DNA of 64,000 nt from Salinivibrio kushneri (GTDB lineage Bacteria > Pseudomonadota > Gammaproteobacteria > Enterobacterales > Vibrionaceae): positions 62,001 to 126,000 of the forward strand of contig NZ_CP114589.1 of the NCBI RefSeq assembly GCF_027286325.1. The letters are read 5' to 3'. Made by a program: the position numbers and the translations under genes. The notes beneath the pieces were generated by a model. That model did not search any database and had not been told where the DNA came from. It saw nothing but the letters and a program-made list of their open reading frames with translations. How positions within the stretch are numbered: position 1 is the first letter of the stretch; each line of letters opens with the position of its first letter. Positions 1 through 8,551 of this stretch are shown piece after piece.

Positions 1-203
1 AGCTTCTTTACGAAGATTACCAAACTCAAGCAGCCTTCGCCTGTGCGTCATTACTTGCCTTTATGGCACTCGCTACCTTGGCATTGAAAGCCTTGGTGGA
101 ATGGCGTCAACACCGTGCACACGCCAGTACCGCGACGATGGATGAAAGCAGTGCGTCAACGCCTGCCCGCTTAACCTTACAAACGAACCAAAGTGAGCCG
201 TAA
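1..203 (+). CDS. cysW: Sulfate/thiosulfate ABC transporter permease CysW (C-terminal part)
   Basis: Partial gene entering from the left edge; the frame starting at base 3 is open to TAA at 201-203. The visible residues include YEDYQTQAAFACASLLAFMA, then a hydrophobic stretch and a short polar tail. This matches the last transmembrane helix and cytoplasmic end of CysW, an inner-membrane permease of the sulfate importer. Only three bases separate it from cysA, so the two are almost certainly one operon with cysP/cysT outside the window. The polar tail after the last helix (Ser/Thr/Gln-rich) carries no recognisable motif. Confidence 0.85.
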   Translation, partial: LLYEDYQTQAAFACASLLAFMALATLALKALVEWRQHRAHASTATMDESSASTPARLTLQTNQSEP

Positions 204-206
204 GCC

Positions 207-1334
207 ATGCGTATTCAACTGAACAACATCACTAAACACTTTGGCCAGTTCCAAGCGTTATCGCCGTTATCACTTACTATAGAGCAAGGCGAGATGATGG
301 GACTGCTTGGCCCCTCAGGCTCCGGTAAAACCACGTTATTGCGCATTATTGCCGGATTAGAAAGCAGTAACAGCGGCCAGATCTTATTTGGCGAGCGCGA
401 TGTCACCCGCGTCCATGTGCGGGATCGCCGTGTCGGGTTTGTTTTTCAAAACTACGCCTTGTTCAAACATATGACGGTGGCAGAGAACATCGCCTTTGGG
501 TTGCAAGTGATGCCACGTCGCGAGCGCCCCTCCCCAGCCACGATTACGCAACGGGTGAACCAACTGCTTGAGGTCGTGCAGTTAGGCCATCTGGGCCAAC
601 GGTATCCCGAGCAATTATCGGGCGGACAAAAGCAACGTATCGCACTGGCGCGAGCGTTGGCGACTCGGCCGGAGATCTTATTGCTCGACGAACCGTTCGG
701 TGCGTTAGATGCACAAGTACGCAAAGAGTTGCGCCAATGGTTACGCCGACTACACGATGAAATGGCTTTTACCAGTGTGTTTGTCACTCACGACCAAGAC
801 GAAGCACTCGAGCTATCGGATCGCGTGGTGGTGATGAGTAATGGGCAAATTGAACAAGTCGACAGTCCGGTCGATCTTTATGCTGCGCCGAAAAGCCGCT
901 TTGTGTTTGATTTTTTAGGGAACGTGAATGTTTTTTCCGGCCACTATCAGCAAGGCACGTGGCAAAATGGCAATGCCTTTATTCAACCTACACTAAACAC
1001 GCACACCCAACAGTCAGGCAGTTTGTATGTACGCAGCCATGAGTTAACCCTGGCTGATAAACCCAATAGCCAACTCTCGCTGCCCATGCGTGTGGTCTCT
1101 ATCAACCCGGTCGGTGCCGAGGTGCGGGTATCACTCGCCCCACAAGGCTGGGAAAGTGAACAACTATGGGAAGCCACCCTAACCCATCATGTGTGGCAAG
1201 CCGCACCGTATCAAAAGGGCGATACCGTGTATGCGATGCCGCACCGTGGATACTTTTTCAACGGCACAGACACCGAGCCGCACCGACTCAATTGGCCATT
1301 TTTGACGGCCGATAGCTTGGTGTATGATATTTAG
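207..1334 (+). CDS. cysA: Sulfate/thiosulfate ABC transporter ATP-binding protein CysA
   Basis: ATPase of the sulfate/thiosulfate importer, driving uptake through CysT/CysW at the inner membrane. The sequence shows Walker A (GPSGSGKT, about residue 35), a Q-loop (FQNYALF), the signature LSGGQKQR, Walker B ([11 protein letters not shown]) and the H-loop (FVTHDQDEA). After about residue 235 there is a C-terminal TOBE-like regulatory domain, as in CysA/MalK-type ATPases. Its 375 aa is close to the family norm. It begins 3 bp after cysW, so translation is probably coupled. Assignment to sulfate rather than another CUT/POPT importer rests on the preceding CysW fragment and the overall match to CysA. 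Confidence 0.93.
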   Translation: MRIQLNNITKHFGQFQALSPLSLTIEQGEMMGLLGPSGSGKTTLLRIIAGLESSNSGQILFGERDVTRVHVRDRRVGFVFQNYALFKHMTVAENIAFGLQVMPRRERPSPATITQRVNQLLEVVQLGHLGQRYPEQLSGGQKQRIALARALATRPEILLLDEPFGALDAQVRKELRQWLRRLHDEMAFTSVFVTHDQDEALELSDRVVVMSNGQIEQVDSPVDLYAAPKSRFVFDFLGNVNVFSGHYQQGTWQNGNAFIQPTLNTHTQQSGSLYVRSHELTLADKPNSQLSLPMRVVSINPVGAEVRVSLAPQGWESEQLWEATLTHHVWQAAPYQKGDTVYAMPHRGYFFNGTDTEPHRLNWPFLTADSLVYDI

Positions 1335-1392
1335 ATGATTTAGCGAGTGGATGTTGGCGGTGCTCTATCAGTTATCTAGTAAGCATTTACCT

Positions 1393-2874
1393 TCATACAG
1401 ACATCGCCACTTTCAACTCAGAGAGTGAAGAAGGGTAGCCTAGGTAATACCCTTGCACATATTCGCAATCAAAGCCTTTCAACAATGCAAGTTGTGTGGC
1501 GGTTTCCACGCCTTCAGCGACCACGTTGATTTCTAGGCGTTTGGCAATATCAATAATGCCGGCCGTGATCGCTTTAGCACGGCTATCGTTTTCCATCGAT
1601 TGGATGAAACTGCGGTCAATCTTGATTTCATCGACATTAATTCGATTAAACATCCCTAAAGAGGTATAACCCACCCCAAAATCATCAATGGAAAACATCA
1701 CGCCATGGCGTTTGAGGGTATCAACCACTCGCGCGCACTCAAGAATATCATCAAGTGCTGCGGTTTCAGTTATTTCTAGGCACAGGTAACGCGCGAATTC
1801 TGGGTTCAATTGCAAGTAATCGTCAATACGCCGAATCGCACTCTCACTATTAAACTCAACCGCAGAAATATTGACCGACACACGCTGAATGATATTTCCC
1901 AACAGATCACTATCGTGTAACTGCTTGGCGGCTTTTTCGAGTACGAGCGCCGTTAGGTCTTCGCAAAAGCCCTGTTCTTCGGCGAGCGTGATAAAGGTAC
2001 TCGGTGGAATCACACCAAAGGTTTCATGGGTCCATCTCGCCAATACTTCTAAACCGGTTAGCTCGCCTGATGCCAAGCGATATTGCGGCTGAAAGACAAC
2101 ATCAATCTCTTTGTTATTGATTGCAACTCTGAGTGCGGAAACGAGCTGCCTACGCTTTTGAGCTTGCTCGGTTAAATGAATATCATGATACGTTATCGTC
2201 CCTTTGCGCTTTTTGGCATCATTCAGGGCGCGCGTAGCCGCCGTCATCAAGGTGGCGGCATCGTCACCATCTGGCCCGAATAACGCCACCCCTATCGAGC
2301 AAGTAGCTTTTTGATCATATCGTTGCAAATGACGATGACATTCACGGTGCAACCTATCAATATAAAGTGCCATATCGCTGGCACCGTCTAACGCTACAAG
2401 GCAGGCAAAGCGGTCTGCGTGGACGCGAGAGGTGAGTTTATCGAGTAGCGTTGATACCTCAATGGCATGAGCCATGTCAGACAACAGGTGATTGGTACGT
2501 TCAAACCCAAGTTTATTGGTGAGTGATGTAAACCCATCAATGTCGATAATCACCAAAACATACGAGGTTTGTTGATCCCGTGGGGCAAGCAAAGTATCGA
2601 CATGACGCATAAACACAGAGGGACTGTGCAAGCCGGTCACACTATCAATGTCACTCGCTCGCTCTAACGCTAGGTTATTCCTTCTTGCCAGGTTCCAGAG
2701 CATAATCGACGTCACCACCACAAAGAAATGCCCTTTGAATGCTTGCGCCAATTCGTACATCTCTAGGCTGGCGGTTACAGCAGTTACCACACGATCGGAG
2801 AACAAGATCCACAAGGTCGCAAAAAAGAAATAGATAAACGCCAGCTTCAGTGCGTAGTAGTTCGTTTTTTTCAT
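1393..2874 (-). CDS. Membrane GGDEF-EAL protein, probable c-di-GMP phosphodiesterase
   Basis: Inner-membrane c-di-GMP enzyme. Two N-terminal hydrophobic segments (KLAFIYFFFATLWILF and FFVVVTSIMLW) precede a GGDEF domain and then an EAL domain. The GGDEF active-site motif is replaced by HADRF, so diguanylate cyclase activity is unlikely. The EAL domain keeps the usual catalytic features: EVLARW in place of EALxRW, the Asn of SVNIS, the Glu of LEITE, DDFG, the Lys of EIKID, and VVAEGVET. I therefore infer phosphodiesterase activity. I chose the ATG at 2874 because it starts directly at the membrane anchor; an in-frame ATG 30 bp upstream, preceded by AGAAGG, is a real alternative. Confidence 0.85.
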   Translation of the reverse strand: MKKTNYYALKLAFIYFFFATLWILFSDRVVTAVTASLEMYELAQAFKGHFFVVVTSIMLWNLARRNNLALERASDIDSVTGLHSPSVFMRHVDTLLAPRDQQTSYVLVIIDIDGFTSLTNKLGFERTNHLLSDMAHAIEVSTLLDKLTSRVHADRFACLVALDGASDMALYIDRLHRECHRHLQRYDQKATCSIGVALFGPDGDDAATLMTAATRALNDAKKRKGTITYHDIHLTEQAQKRRQLVSALRVAINNKEIDVVFQPQYRLASGELTGLEVLARWTHETFGVIPPSTFITLAEEQGFCEDLTALVLEKAAKQLHDSDLLGNIIQRVSVNISAVEFNSESAIRRIDDYLQLNPEFARYLCLEITETAALDDILECARVVDTLKRHGVMFSIDDFGVGYTSLGMFNRINVDEIKIDRSFIQSMENDSRAKAITAGIIDIAKRLEINVVAEGVETATQLALLKGFDCEYVQGYYLGYPSSLSELKVAMSV

Positions 2875-3171
2875 TGTGGTTCCCGTGCGATGACGTCCAT
2901 TCAACCTTCTTGCAACACCCTAACTCGCGCTCGGCGAGACACAAAAGGAAAGACGCGGCAATAAAACCCGCCTCTTTCCAATCATTATTAAAAATGAGAC
3001 AGCACTTTTAAAGTGTGTAACTGCATATTAGGTCTAATGATTGTTGTCCGCCAGAAAAAACGACCATAAACAATCTACTAATTGATAAACGCCTTCCATG
3101 TATACTAGTGATAGCATTAATGAATAGGCGTTAAACCATCAACCCAACACCACTCGGTAAAGCGTCCTACA

Positions 3172-4374
3172 TTACCCCGCCGCGCCATCTGCGCGTGCTT
3201 GGCTCAGCATGGGGCCAAATCGCACCGCAAACCAGCCATAGCTGATCGTCCAAAGCAGTGCAGACGCAGCGACCAGCTCTAGGGTATACACCGGCCAAAA
3301 CCACATGCCAAATACACGGACGAGGGCTGATATGAGCAAGGCATAAAACAACCAAGAAACAGCGGGGCCCTGATAGACATTGCGCCCAGTATGGCCAAGC
3401 GTGACTCGCGCAATCATGGCTAAAATCACTCCGCCAAGAGTGGCTATCGCAAAAAGGTGCCAAATGAGGTTTGATGCCCAGGGGTTAATCACCACCGCTT
3501 TTAATAACAAGCCAAGTGGTAAAAAGAGATAGAATAGGTGCAGCGAGAACAGCATTGGTACCTGGTACGCTTTCCAGCCTTTCCAACAGTAAAGCCGAAC
3601 ACATTGAGCAATACCCGCTGTAAGCAGCAACCCACGCGCGACCATGTTATCAGTGCCGGACACCAAAGTGACGCCAAGCAGTAGCACAAACACAACGATA
3701 ATCGCTCGCTCCAGCCATACAGGTGTGCTGGACACCTGTATACCCAACTTCTTCTCCGTGAAAAATGGGATCACCCGGCCACCCATTACGCTAATAAGCA
3801 GCATGAACCACAACAAGGTACTGTGCCAAACTTGATTAATGGGTAGTGAGACTTCCCCTAGCAGTACGCCGTAAGACAACGCATTAAGTAAGGCCGCCAC
3901 CGCCAAGATAGGAATAAATAGATAATTGCGCTGACGCTTAGTCACTACCACGCGATAACCCAACGACCATGCCACGCAGGCCATAAACAGGGTATCAAGT
4001 ACAAGGCTCGACCAAATTGGGACATCCACCCAGAAGCTCAACCGCGCCAACAGCCATAATGAAAAAATAGCGAAAAGCTTCAGCCCACGTGTACCCGGAA
4101 TACTGGTCCAATTTTGTACCGCTGTGATTAAAAACCCACCAACAATGGCCATCGAAAAGCCAAACAACATCTCGTGAGCATGCCACCAAAGCGAAGGAAC
4201 CGTGAGTGACACCATCCCAGGATGGGTGTACAGCCCACTCCATATAATAATGACCAGACAGGAGTAAAGGGCACCAAAAAGGAAGAAGGGCCGAAATCCC
4301 AACCGAAACAGCGGCGGGATCTTATCCTCTTTTTGTTTGTCGGTGACGTTTAACAGCATGGCAAAGCGCTCCAT
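3172..4374 (-). CDS. nnrS: NnrS family membrane protein
   Basis: Polytopic inner-membrane protein with about 12 hydrophobic segments over 400 aa. The N-terminal part reads PPLFRLGFRPFFLFGA and WWHAHEMLFGFSMAIVGGFL, which are hallmarks of NnrS, a haem/copper membrane protein family linked to nitric oxide stress and denitrification. Conserved His and Trp residues in WWHAHE are visible, as is the later GHTGR region. No denitrification genes lie next to it, so in this organism it more likely contributes to NO tolerance. A near-consensus FNR/NnrR-type box lies about 50 bp upstream, which fits the usual regulation of this family. The family role comes from the literature; the exact biochemical role is unsettled. 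Confidence 0.85.
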   Translation of the reverse strand: MERFAMLLNVTDKQKEDKIPPLFRLGFRPFFLFGALYSCLVIIIWSGLYTHPGMVSLTVPSLWWHAHEMLFGFSMAIVGGFLITAVQNWTSIPGTRGLKLFAIFSLWLLARLSFWVDVPIWSSLVLDTLFMACVAWSLGYRVVVTKRQRNYLFIPILAVAALLNALSYGVLLGEVSLPINQVWHSTLLWFMLLISVMGGRVIPFFTEKKLGIQVSSTPVWLERAIIVVFVLLLGVTLVSGTDNMVARGLLLTAGIAQCVRLYCWKGWKAYQVPMLFSLHLFYLFLPLGLLLKAVVINPWASNLIWHLFAIATLGGVILAMIARVTLGHTGRNVYQGPAVSWLFYALLISALVRVFGMWFWPVYTLELVAASALLWTISYGWFAVRFGPMLSQARADGAAG

Positions 4375-4422
4375 AGGGGCAAAATTAATATTGCTACCCT
4401 AGCACACAGACGACCACGGCTA

Positions 4423-4436
4423 TTGATGTCAAACAA
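4423..4436. promoter_or_regulatory. FNR/DNR-like box upstream of nnrS
   Basis: The sequence TTGATGTCAAACAA matches TTGAT-N4-ATCAA in nine of ten positions. It lies 49 bp before the nnrS start codon. nnrS genes are commonly controlled by FNR/NnrR-type regulators, so the position and sequence make a plausible oxygen/NO-responsive site. No transcription start was identified to test the spacing. Confidence 0.45.
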
Positions 4437-4456
4437 ACTCAAACCCATTTAATGTG

Positions 4457-4471
4457 CCACAAAATATGTGG
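4457..4471. repeat. Short inverted repeat upstream of nnrS
   Basis: CCACA-AAATA-TGTGG is a perfect 5-bp inverted repeat with an AT-rich centre, lying just upstream of the FNR-like box relative to nnrS. It could be a second protein-binding site in the nnrS promoter. At this length a chance occurrence is also possible. Confidence 0.25.
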
Positions 4472-4548
4472 TTATTGGCCAATTTACGTGGCTTAGACGA
4501 GCAGCCACGGCCATCCAATTCGCTGGGTTACAATAGTGAAAGAACGCT

Positions 4549-4719
4549 CTAACACTTGCCTTGTTTAGCATGGCCAGGTGGACAAAACTTGTCAGACGAT
4601 GGTCCAGTATCCTCTCTGCCTACTTTTACCTTAACGTCATCAAGCTCTCCTTCGACACGGGTCAGCTGACAGCCTGATACCAGAGCAACAGTTAATAGCA
4701 TTAATATCAAAGATTTCAT
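4549..4719 (-). CDS. Small lipoprotein, 56 aa
   Basis: A 56-residue reading frame with a textbook lipoprotein signal: MKSLILMLLTVALVSGC, with lipobox LVSGC and cleavage before Cys17. The mature part is short and charged and ends in FCPPGHAKQGKC, a Cys-Pro-Pro-Gly motif with a second cysteine near the C-terminus. Start choice is supported by a strong Shine-Dalgarno (GGAGGGC, five bases before ATG). It stands alone between nnrS (same strand) and an MFS gene (opposite strand). I recognise the pattern of small gammaproteobacterial lipoproteins with a C-terminal CPPG motif but know no function. The two mature cysteines besides the lipid-bearing one could form a disulfide. Confidence 0.75.
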   Translation of the reverse strand: MKSLILMLLTVALVSGCQLTRVEGELDDVKVKVGREDTGPSSDKFCPPGHAKQGKC

Positions 4720-4951
4720 TTTAGCCCTCCAAATAGTCGAATAAACGGGAGGCTATCAACGACTACCTGGCCTTGTGTTAGAGCAATGACAAAATCATTA
4801 ATAACTGCCACATGCTTTTCTTGGTTATTTACTAACCAAGCTCAGCCTTGGCTTATCAAAAAACTGGACGTCATTGTTGATAACAACAACAATTTGCACA
4901 TCTGCGATCGGCGCGATACGCCAGTGATACAGGCACAGATTGAGGAGGCCC

Positions 4952-6232
4952 ATGACCTATCCATCTAGCACTAAATTTGCGGTTCTCGGCGCAGCACTTA
5001 TCGCCATAAGCTATGGGTTAGCCCGCTTTGCATTCGGTCTGTTCGTTCCACCCATTCGCGACGACTTAGGACTCAGTCCCTCACAAATAGGGATGATTAG
5101 CGCCCTACCGTTGATTAGCTTTGTGGCCGCTACCCTGTTCGCCCCCCTGATTGCCGACCGAATTGGCGCAAGAATCACTGCGATTGTTTCTGGTTTATTT
5201 GGCACGCTGGGTTTAGCGGTCATCAGCCAAGCTACTGGGGACGTATCGCTAGCTATCGGTGTGTTTGCTTGCGGTATTTGCACCGGCTTGATGATGCCAG
5301 CCCTCACCGCCGCCATGCAGGCCATCGTCAATCGCGCCCTGCACGGTCGAGTCAGTTCAGTAATGAACGCGGGCACAAGCATTGGTGTCGTGGTTGCTGT
5401 GCCTATAGTTCTAATACTCGAATCGGCCTGGCGCACGGCCTATTTATCGTTTGCCATACTTGCTGCACTTGGCGTATTCGCTGCATGGCGTATGTTGCCG
5501 TCTGTCTCGCCTGTCACACCCACAGATGCCGCGCCCGCTCCACCGATCAGCCGATTACAATGGGCGCGGCTGTTACGTTTATCGTTGTTTGCATTCGCGA
5601 TGGGGTTTGTCTCTGCCGCATACTGGATTTTCGCACCCGATTTGGTCATCACACTGGGAGGGCTTCCCAGCGATGCGACCGGGTGGTTATGGGTAGCCGT
5701 TGGCATTGCCGGTTTAGGCGGTGCGGTCGCAGCGGATCTCGCTGACCGTAACAACCCACCCATCACTCATTCATTAATGTTAATGATGTTGGCGGCAAGT
5801 ATGGCACTCATTGCCGCCAGTCCACAAAACAGTGGGATCGCGGTGTTTTCCGCTCTGGTGTTTGGCCTTGCCTACATGAGTTTAACCGGCTTATACCTAA
5901 TGACCGGGATCCGCCTTCTCCCCGGGCGTTTATCCCTCGGGCCTGTTTTACCCTTTATGGCGGTCTCACTCGGTCAAGCCGTCGGCTCTCCGGTGTTAGG
6001 TCTATTGATTGAAAGCATGGGTTATGCCGGCGCTTTTTCGGTGTTTGCCTCCGCCAGCATTGTGGTTGCCATTATCTCACCACTCTATCCTCGCCAGCTC
6101 GAGCAAGAGTGGGACGAAGACGTGATTGAAGACACCGGCCTGCAAGCGGCCTATGATCATCAATTACATGATGAAGAGGGTGAGCCTTATCGCGGTGTGG
6201 AAATAGAAGAAGAGACCCAAACCACTGAATAA
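4952..6232 (+). CDS. Major facilitator superfamily transporter
   Basis: A 426-aa protein with about twelve hydrophobic segments in two halves, split by a loop around residue 190. The N-terminal half carries LIADRIGARI, matching the conserved cytoplasmic loop 2-3 motif of the major facilitator superfamily (G-x-x-x-D-R-x-G). The closest type I recognise is the CynX/YcaD-like or aromatic/sugar exporter group; the substrate cannot be read from sequence. The C-terminus is unusually acidic (EEGEPYRGVEIEEETQ). I chose the ATG at 4952, preceded by AGGAGG with a short 3-base spacer; an in-frame TTG at 4940 is the alternative. No co-transcribed neighbour is evident. Confidence 0.85.
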   Translation: MTYPSSTKFAVLGAALIAISYGLARFAFGLFVPPIRDDLGLSPSQIGMISALPLISFVAATLFAPLIADRIGARITAIVSGLFGTLGLAVISQATGDVSLAIGVFACGICTGLMMPALTAAMQAIVNRALHGRVSSVMNAGTSIGVVVAVPIVLILESAWRTAYLSFAILAALGVFAAWRMLPSVSPVTPTDAAPAPPISRLQWARLLRLSLFAFAMGFVSAAYWIFAPDLVITLGGLPSDATGWLWVAVGIAGLGGAVAADLADRNNPPITHSLMLMMLAASMALIAASPQNSGIAVFSALVFGLAYMSLTGLYLMTGIRLLPGRLSLGPVLPFMAVSLGQAVGSPVLGLLIESMGYAGAFSVFASASIVVAIISPLYPRQLEQEWDEDVIEDTGLQAAYDHQLHDEEGEPYRGVEIEEETQTTE

Positions 6233-6291
6233 GACCACAGCTATGAAATATAATTACAAAATTGTCATTTAAAACAGGCTTTAATCAAACA

Positions 6292-6320
6292 TTGATCACA
6301 CATAAAACACGAACTATGCT
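6292..6320 (+). promoter_or_regulatory. Sigma70-like promoter for the 66-aa protein gene
   Basis: TTGATC at 6292-6297 and TATGCT at 6315-6320 are separated by 17 bases, a good sigma70 arrangement 45 bp upstream of the small gene starting at 6366. Assigned by eye only. Confidence 0.4.
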
Positions 6321-6365
6321 CTAAATATACTGATATGTAATTTATTTACACACAAGGAGCGTGCT

Positions 6366-6566
6366 ATGTTGTCTGCAATTAAGGAACTTTTTACCCCTCA
6401 TAAAGATTATGCGGGTCGACATATTGATGCGGTTATTGACCGTTTGGCCGCACAAACAGGGACCGAGCCCCATGTTTGGTCTTACCTCCGAGAGCAAGCG
6501 GTATATGAAAATACACGCAATGGAATGCGCGTGTATCCTCATGAGCTGAGAAAGTACGCGGCCTAG
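6366..6566 (+). CDS. Small conserved-looking soluble protein, 66 aa
   Basis: The frame begins MLSAIKELFTPHKDYAGRHI and is preceded by AAGGAGC about 7 bp before ATG and by a promoter-like element. It is hydrophilic, without signal peptide or membrane helix, and rich in aromatic residues near the middle (HVWSYLREQAVYENT). A shorter overlapping frame in +1 starts one base pair group earlier but has no ribosome-binding site of its own. It is monocistronic, 128 bp before the helicase gene. I do not recognise the family. The good translation signals and balanced composition make it a likely real gene. Confidence 0.6.
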   Translation: MLSAIKELFTPHKDYAGRHIDAVIDRLAAQTGTEPHVWSYLREQAVYENTRNGMRVYPHELRKYAA

Positions 6567-6693
6567 AATCAACCGTACCTAGGACACCAACAGATTTTGC
6601 GTCGTGCTACTGTAAGGTTCGTGCTAGACTCCACGCCATTCAGTGTGTCTGGGCGGTAACACAGTCACACGCTTCTTGTTTGTTGAGTCTGTT

Positions 6694-7857
6694 ATGCCAT
6701 TTAAAAAACTAGGGTTAAGCGCCTCGCTTTGCCAAGCCATTGCCCAACGCGGCTTTACCACGCCAACGTCTATTCAAGCGAAAGCAATTCCGATCATCCA
6801 ACAAGGGCACGATCTGATTGCCGCGGCACAAACGGGCACCGGGAAAACCTCGAGTTTTATCTGGCCTATCATCGATAAGCTATCTGCCGGTGAAGCTGGG
6901 CGCAAAAAGCGCGCTCGCGCTCTCGTCATCGCCCCCACTCGTGAGCTCGCCTTGCAAGTGGCAGAAAGCGCACGCCAAGACAGCCAGTTTACTGAGCTAA
7001 AAACCTTGGCGATGGTGGGCGGCATGGACGAGCAAGCACAAAAGCAAGCCTTAGTGGACGGCGTCGACATTTTGGTCGCTACCCCGGGACGACTGCGCGA
7101 TTTACTCAGCCAACGTGCCGTCTATTTAGATGAAGTAGAGGTGCTGGTGCTGGATGAAGCGGATCGCATGCTCGATATGGGCTTTATTGATGCGATTCAG
7201 AATATTCTAGATCGATTGCCGGCGAGCACGCAGTGCTTACTGTTTTCGGCCACGCTGTCTAATAAAGTGCGCGAGCTGGCCAAAGCGACCATTGGCGATG
7301 ACGGCAAAGAAATCAGCATTGCCGCACGAGATGCCTCGAAAGACAACATTACTCAGTGGTGTATTCCCGTCGATAAAGATAAGAAATCCGCACTACTTAG
7401 CCATTTAATTAAAGAGAATGGCTGGACGCAAGCGTTGATTTTTATCGAAACCAAACACGGCGCCGCCAAACTCGCTACCCAGTTGGAAAAACGGGGCATT
7501 GCCGCTGAAGCTTTTCACAGTGGACGCAGCCAAGCCGTGCGGACTCAATTGCTAGAAGACTTTAAAAACGGTGACATCCAATTTTTAATTGCCACCGGTG
7601 TCGCCGCGCGTGGTATTGATATTGAGTCGCTTGAGCGCGTAGTCAATTATGATCTACCCTTCCCAGCCGACGAGTACGTACACCGGATTGGCCGTACCGG
7701 CCGTGCCAGTGCTCAAGGCGAAGCAATTTCATTGGTCTCAAAAGACAACACCAAAAACTTGCGTATGATTGAAGCACGTCTCGGGCATCCACTTGAACGT
7801 CGCATCATCGAAGGCTTTGAGCCCAAAAAACCGGTGCCGCTGACTGCGCCCAAATAA
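6694..7857 (+). CDS. rhlE: DEAD-box ATP-dependent RNA helicase, RhlE-like
   Basis: RNA helicase of the DEAD-box family, acting on structured RNA such as ribosomal precursors. In order: Q motif (GFTTPTSIQ), motif I (AAQTGTGKT), Ia (PTRELALQV), Ib (TPGRL), II (DEAD), III (SATLS), IV (ALIFIETK), V (TGVAARGIDI), VI (HRIGRTGR). The C-terminal tail after the second RecA domain is short and lacks the long basic extension of DeaD. The ATG at 6694 starts directly at the Q-motif region (MPFKKLGLS), as in RhlE; an in-frame ATG 51 bp earlier would add an unrelated leader. It ends just before a bidirectional terminator. Confidence 0.9.
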   Translation: MPFKKLGLSASLCQAIAQRGFTTPTSIQAKAIPIIQQGHDLIAAAQTGTGKTSSFIWPIIDKLSAGEAGRKKRARALVIAPTRELALQVAESARQDSQFTELKTLAMVGGMDEQAQKQALVDGVDILVATPGRLRDLLSQRAVYLDEVEVLVLDEADRMLDMGFIDAIQNILDRLPASTQCLLFSATLSNKVRELAKATIGDDGKEISIAARDASKDNITQWCIPVDKDKKSALLSHLIKENGWTQALIFIETKHGAAKLATQLEKRGIAAEAFHSGRSQAVRTQLLEDFKNGDIQFLIATGVAARGIDIESLERVVNYDLPFPADEYVHRIGRTGRASAQGEAISLVSKDNTKNLRMIEARLGHPLERRIIEGFEPKKPVPLTAPK

Positions 7858-7882
7858 TTGGTACGCATACAATGATCGCAAT

Positions 7883-7913
7883 AAAAACGGCGAGCCTCAT
7901 GCTCGCCGTTTTT
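7883..7913. terminator. Bidirectional Rho-independent terminator
   Basis: Arms AAAAACGGCGAGC and GCTCGCCGTTTTT flank a CTCAT loop, giving a GC-rich stem with A/T runs on both sides. It sits between the convergent helicase and DsbA-like genes and can serve both. Confidence 0.9.
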
Positions 7914-7924
7914 ATTTGCTTGCT

Positions 7925-8551
7925 TTATGCCTGAGTCAATGTTTGCCAGAGCGCCTGCCATGCGTCTGGGCGGCGATAGTATTGGCTTACTGTGATGGCT
8001 TGCCATTGACCGTTTTGCTCCACCAGCATGGATGGAAAACCGCGTAAGCCATGCGCTGCCATCAATTGACGGGTTTGATTCACCGCGGGCATCACGTCAT
8101 TCTCGGCGCGATTCATCGCCTGTTGCCAAGCCTCTGCCTCTATCCCCATCTCACTGGCAAGCTCTGCGAGCGTGTCAGCGTCACAGACGGAGCGACCTTG
8201 CTGATAATGACCCCGCTGAATGCGTTTCAGCATCTCTGCGCCCTGAGCATCAAGCTGCTGGGCTGCGAGGATAGCTTGCGCGGTCATAAAGGAGTCCAAA
8301 ATTACCGGCTGATCGCTTGCTACGCGGTCAAGATAGGCTTGACCAAATGTCTGTCCGGTTTGATCGGCAATGGTTTGATCTGCCGCCAAAATGTGTTGAC
8401 GAAAACTGTCTTCAATCGGCGCACGCTCACGCATACCACCCGGACGAAGCTGCAAGTTAATCTCAGGGTTGTTGCTCAAGCTTTCAATCAAGGTGGCGGC
8501 GCCGAAGCACCAACCACACATTGGGTCAAAAATGTAGTGGACGTTTACCAT
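7925..8551 (-). CDS. DsbA-family thioredoxin-fold oxidoreductase (FrnE-like)
   Basis: Thiol-disulfide oxidoreductase of the DsbA superfamily: an N-terminal beta strand leads directly to the active-site CGWC (FDPMCGWCFGA, residues 10-20), followed by a mainly helical insertion and a C-terminal thioredoxin part with the cis-Pro region (HGLRGFPSMLVEQNG). There is no signal peptide, so unlike DsbA it should act in the cytoplasm, as FrnE-type proteins do. Its start overlaps the end of the upstream MBL-fold gene by 7 bp, so the two are translationally coupled. Together with the divergent LysR gene this looks like a small redox-linked module. The substrate is unknown. Confidence 0.85.
   Translation of the reverse strand: MVNVHYIFDPMCGWCFGAATLIESLSNNPEINLQLRPGGMRERAPIEDSFRQHILAADQTIADQTGQTFGQAYLDRVASDQPVILDSFMTAQAILAAQQLDAQGAEMLKRIQRGHYQQGRSVCDADTLAELASEMGIEAEAWQQAMNRAENDVMPAVNQTRQLMAAHGLRGFPSMLVEQNGQWQAITVSQYYRRPDAWQALWQTLTQA

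Noticed and set aside
2675..2944. An 89-codon minus-strand frame over the start of the GGDEF-EAL gene
   Set aside because: It overlaps the membrane anchor coding region in another frame and its product resembles no protein.
4786..4968. A 60-codon frame overlapping the MFS start
   Set aside because: No ribosome-binding site, and it overlaps the better supported transporter start.
5011..5436. A 141-codon minus-strand frame inside the MFS gene
   Set aside because: Shadow of the transporter gene; no translation signal and a low-complexity product.
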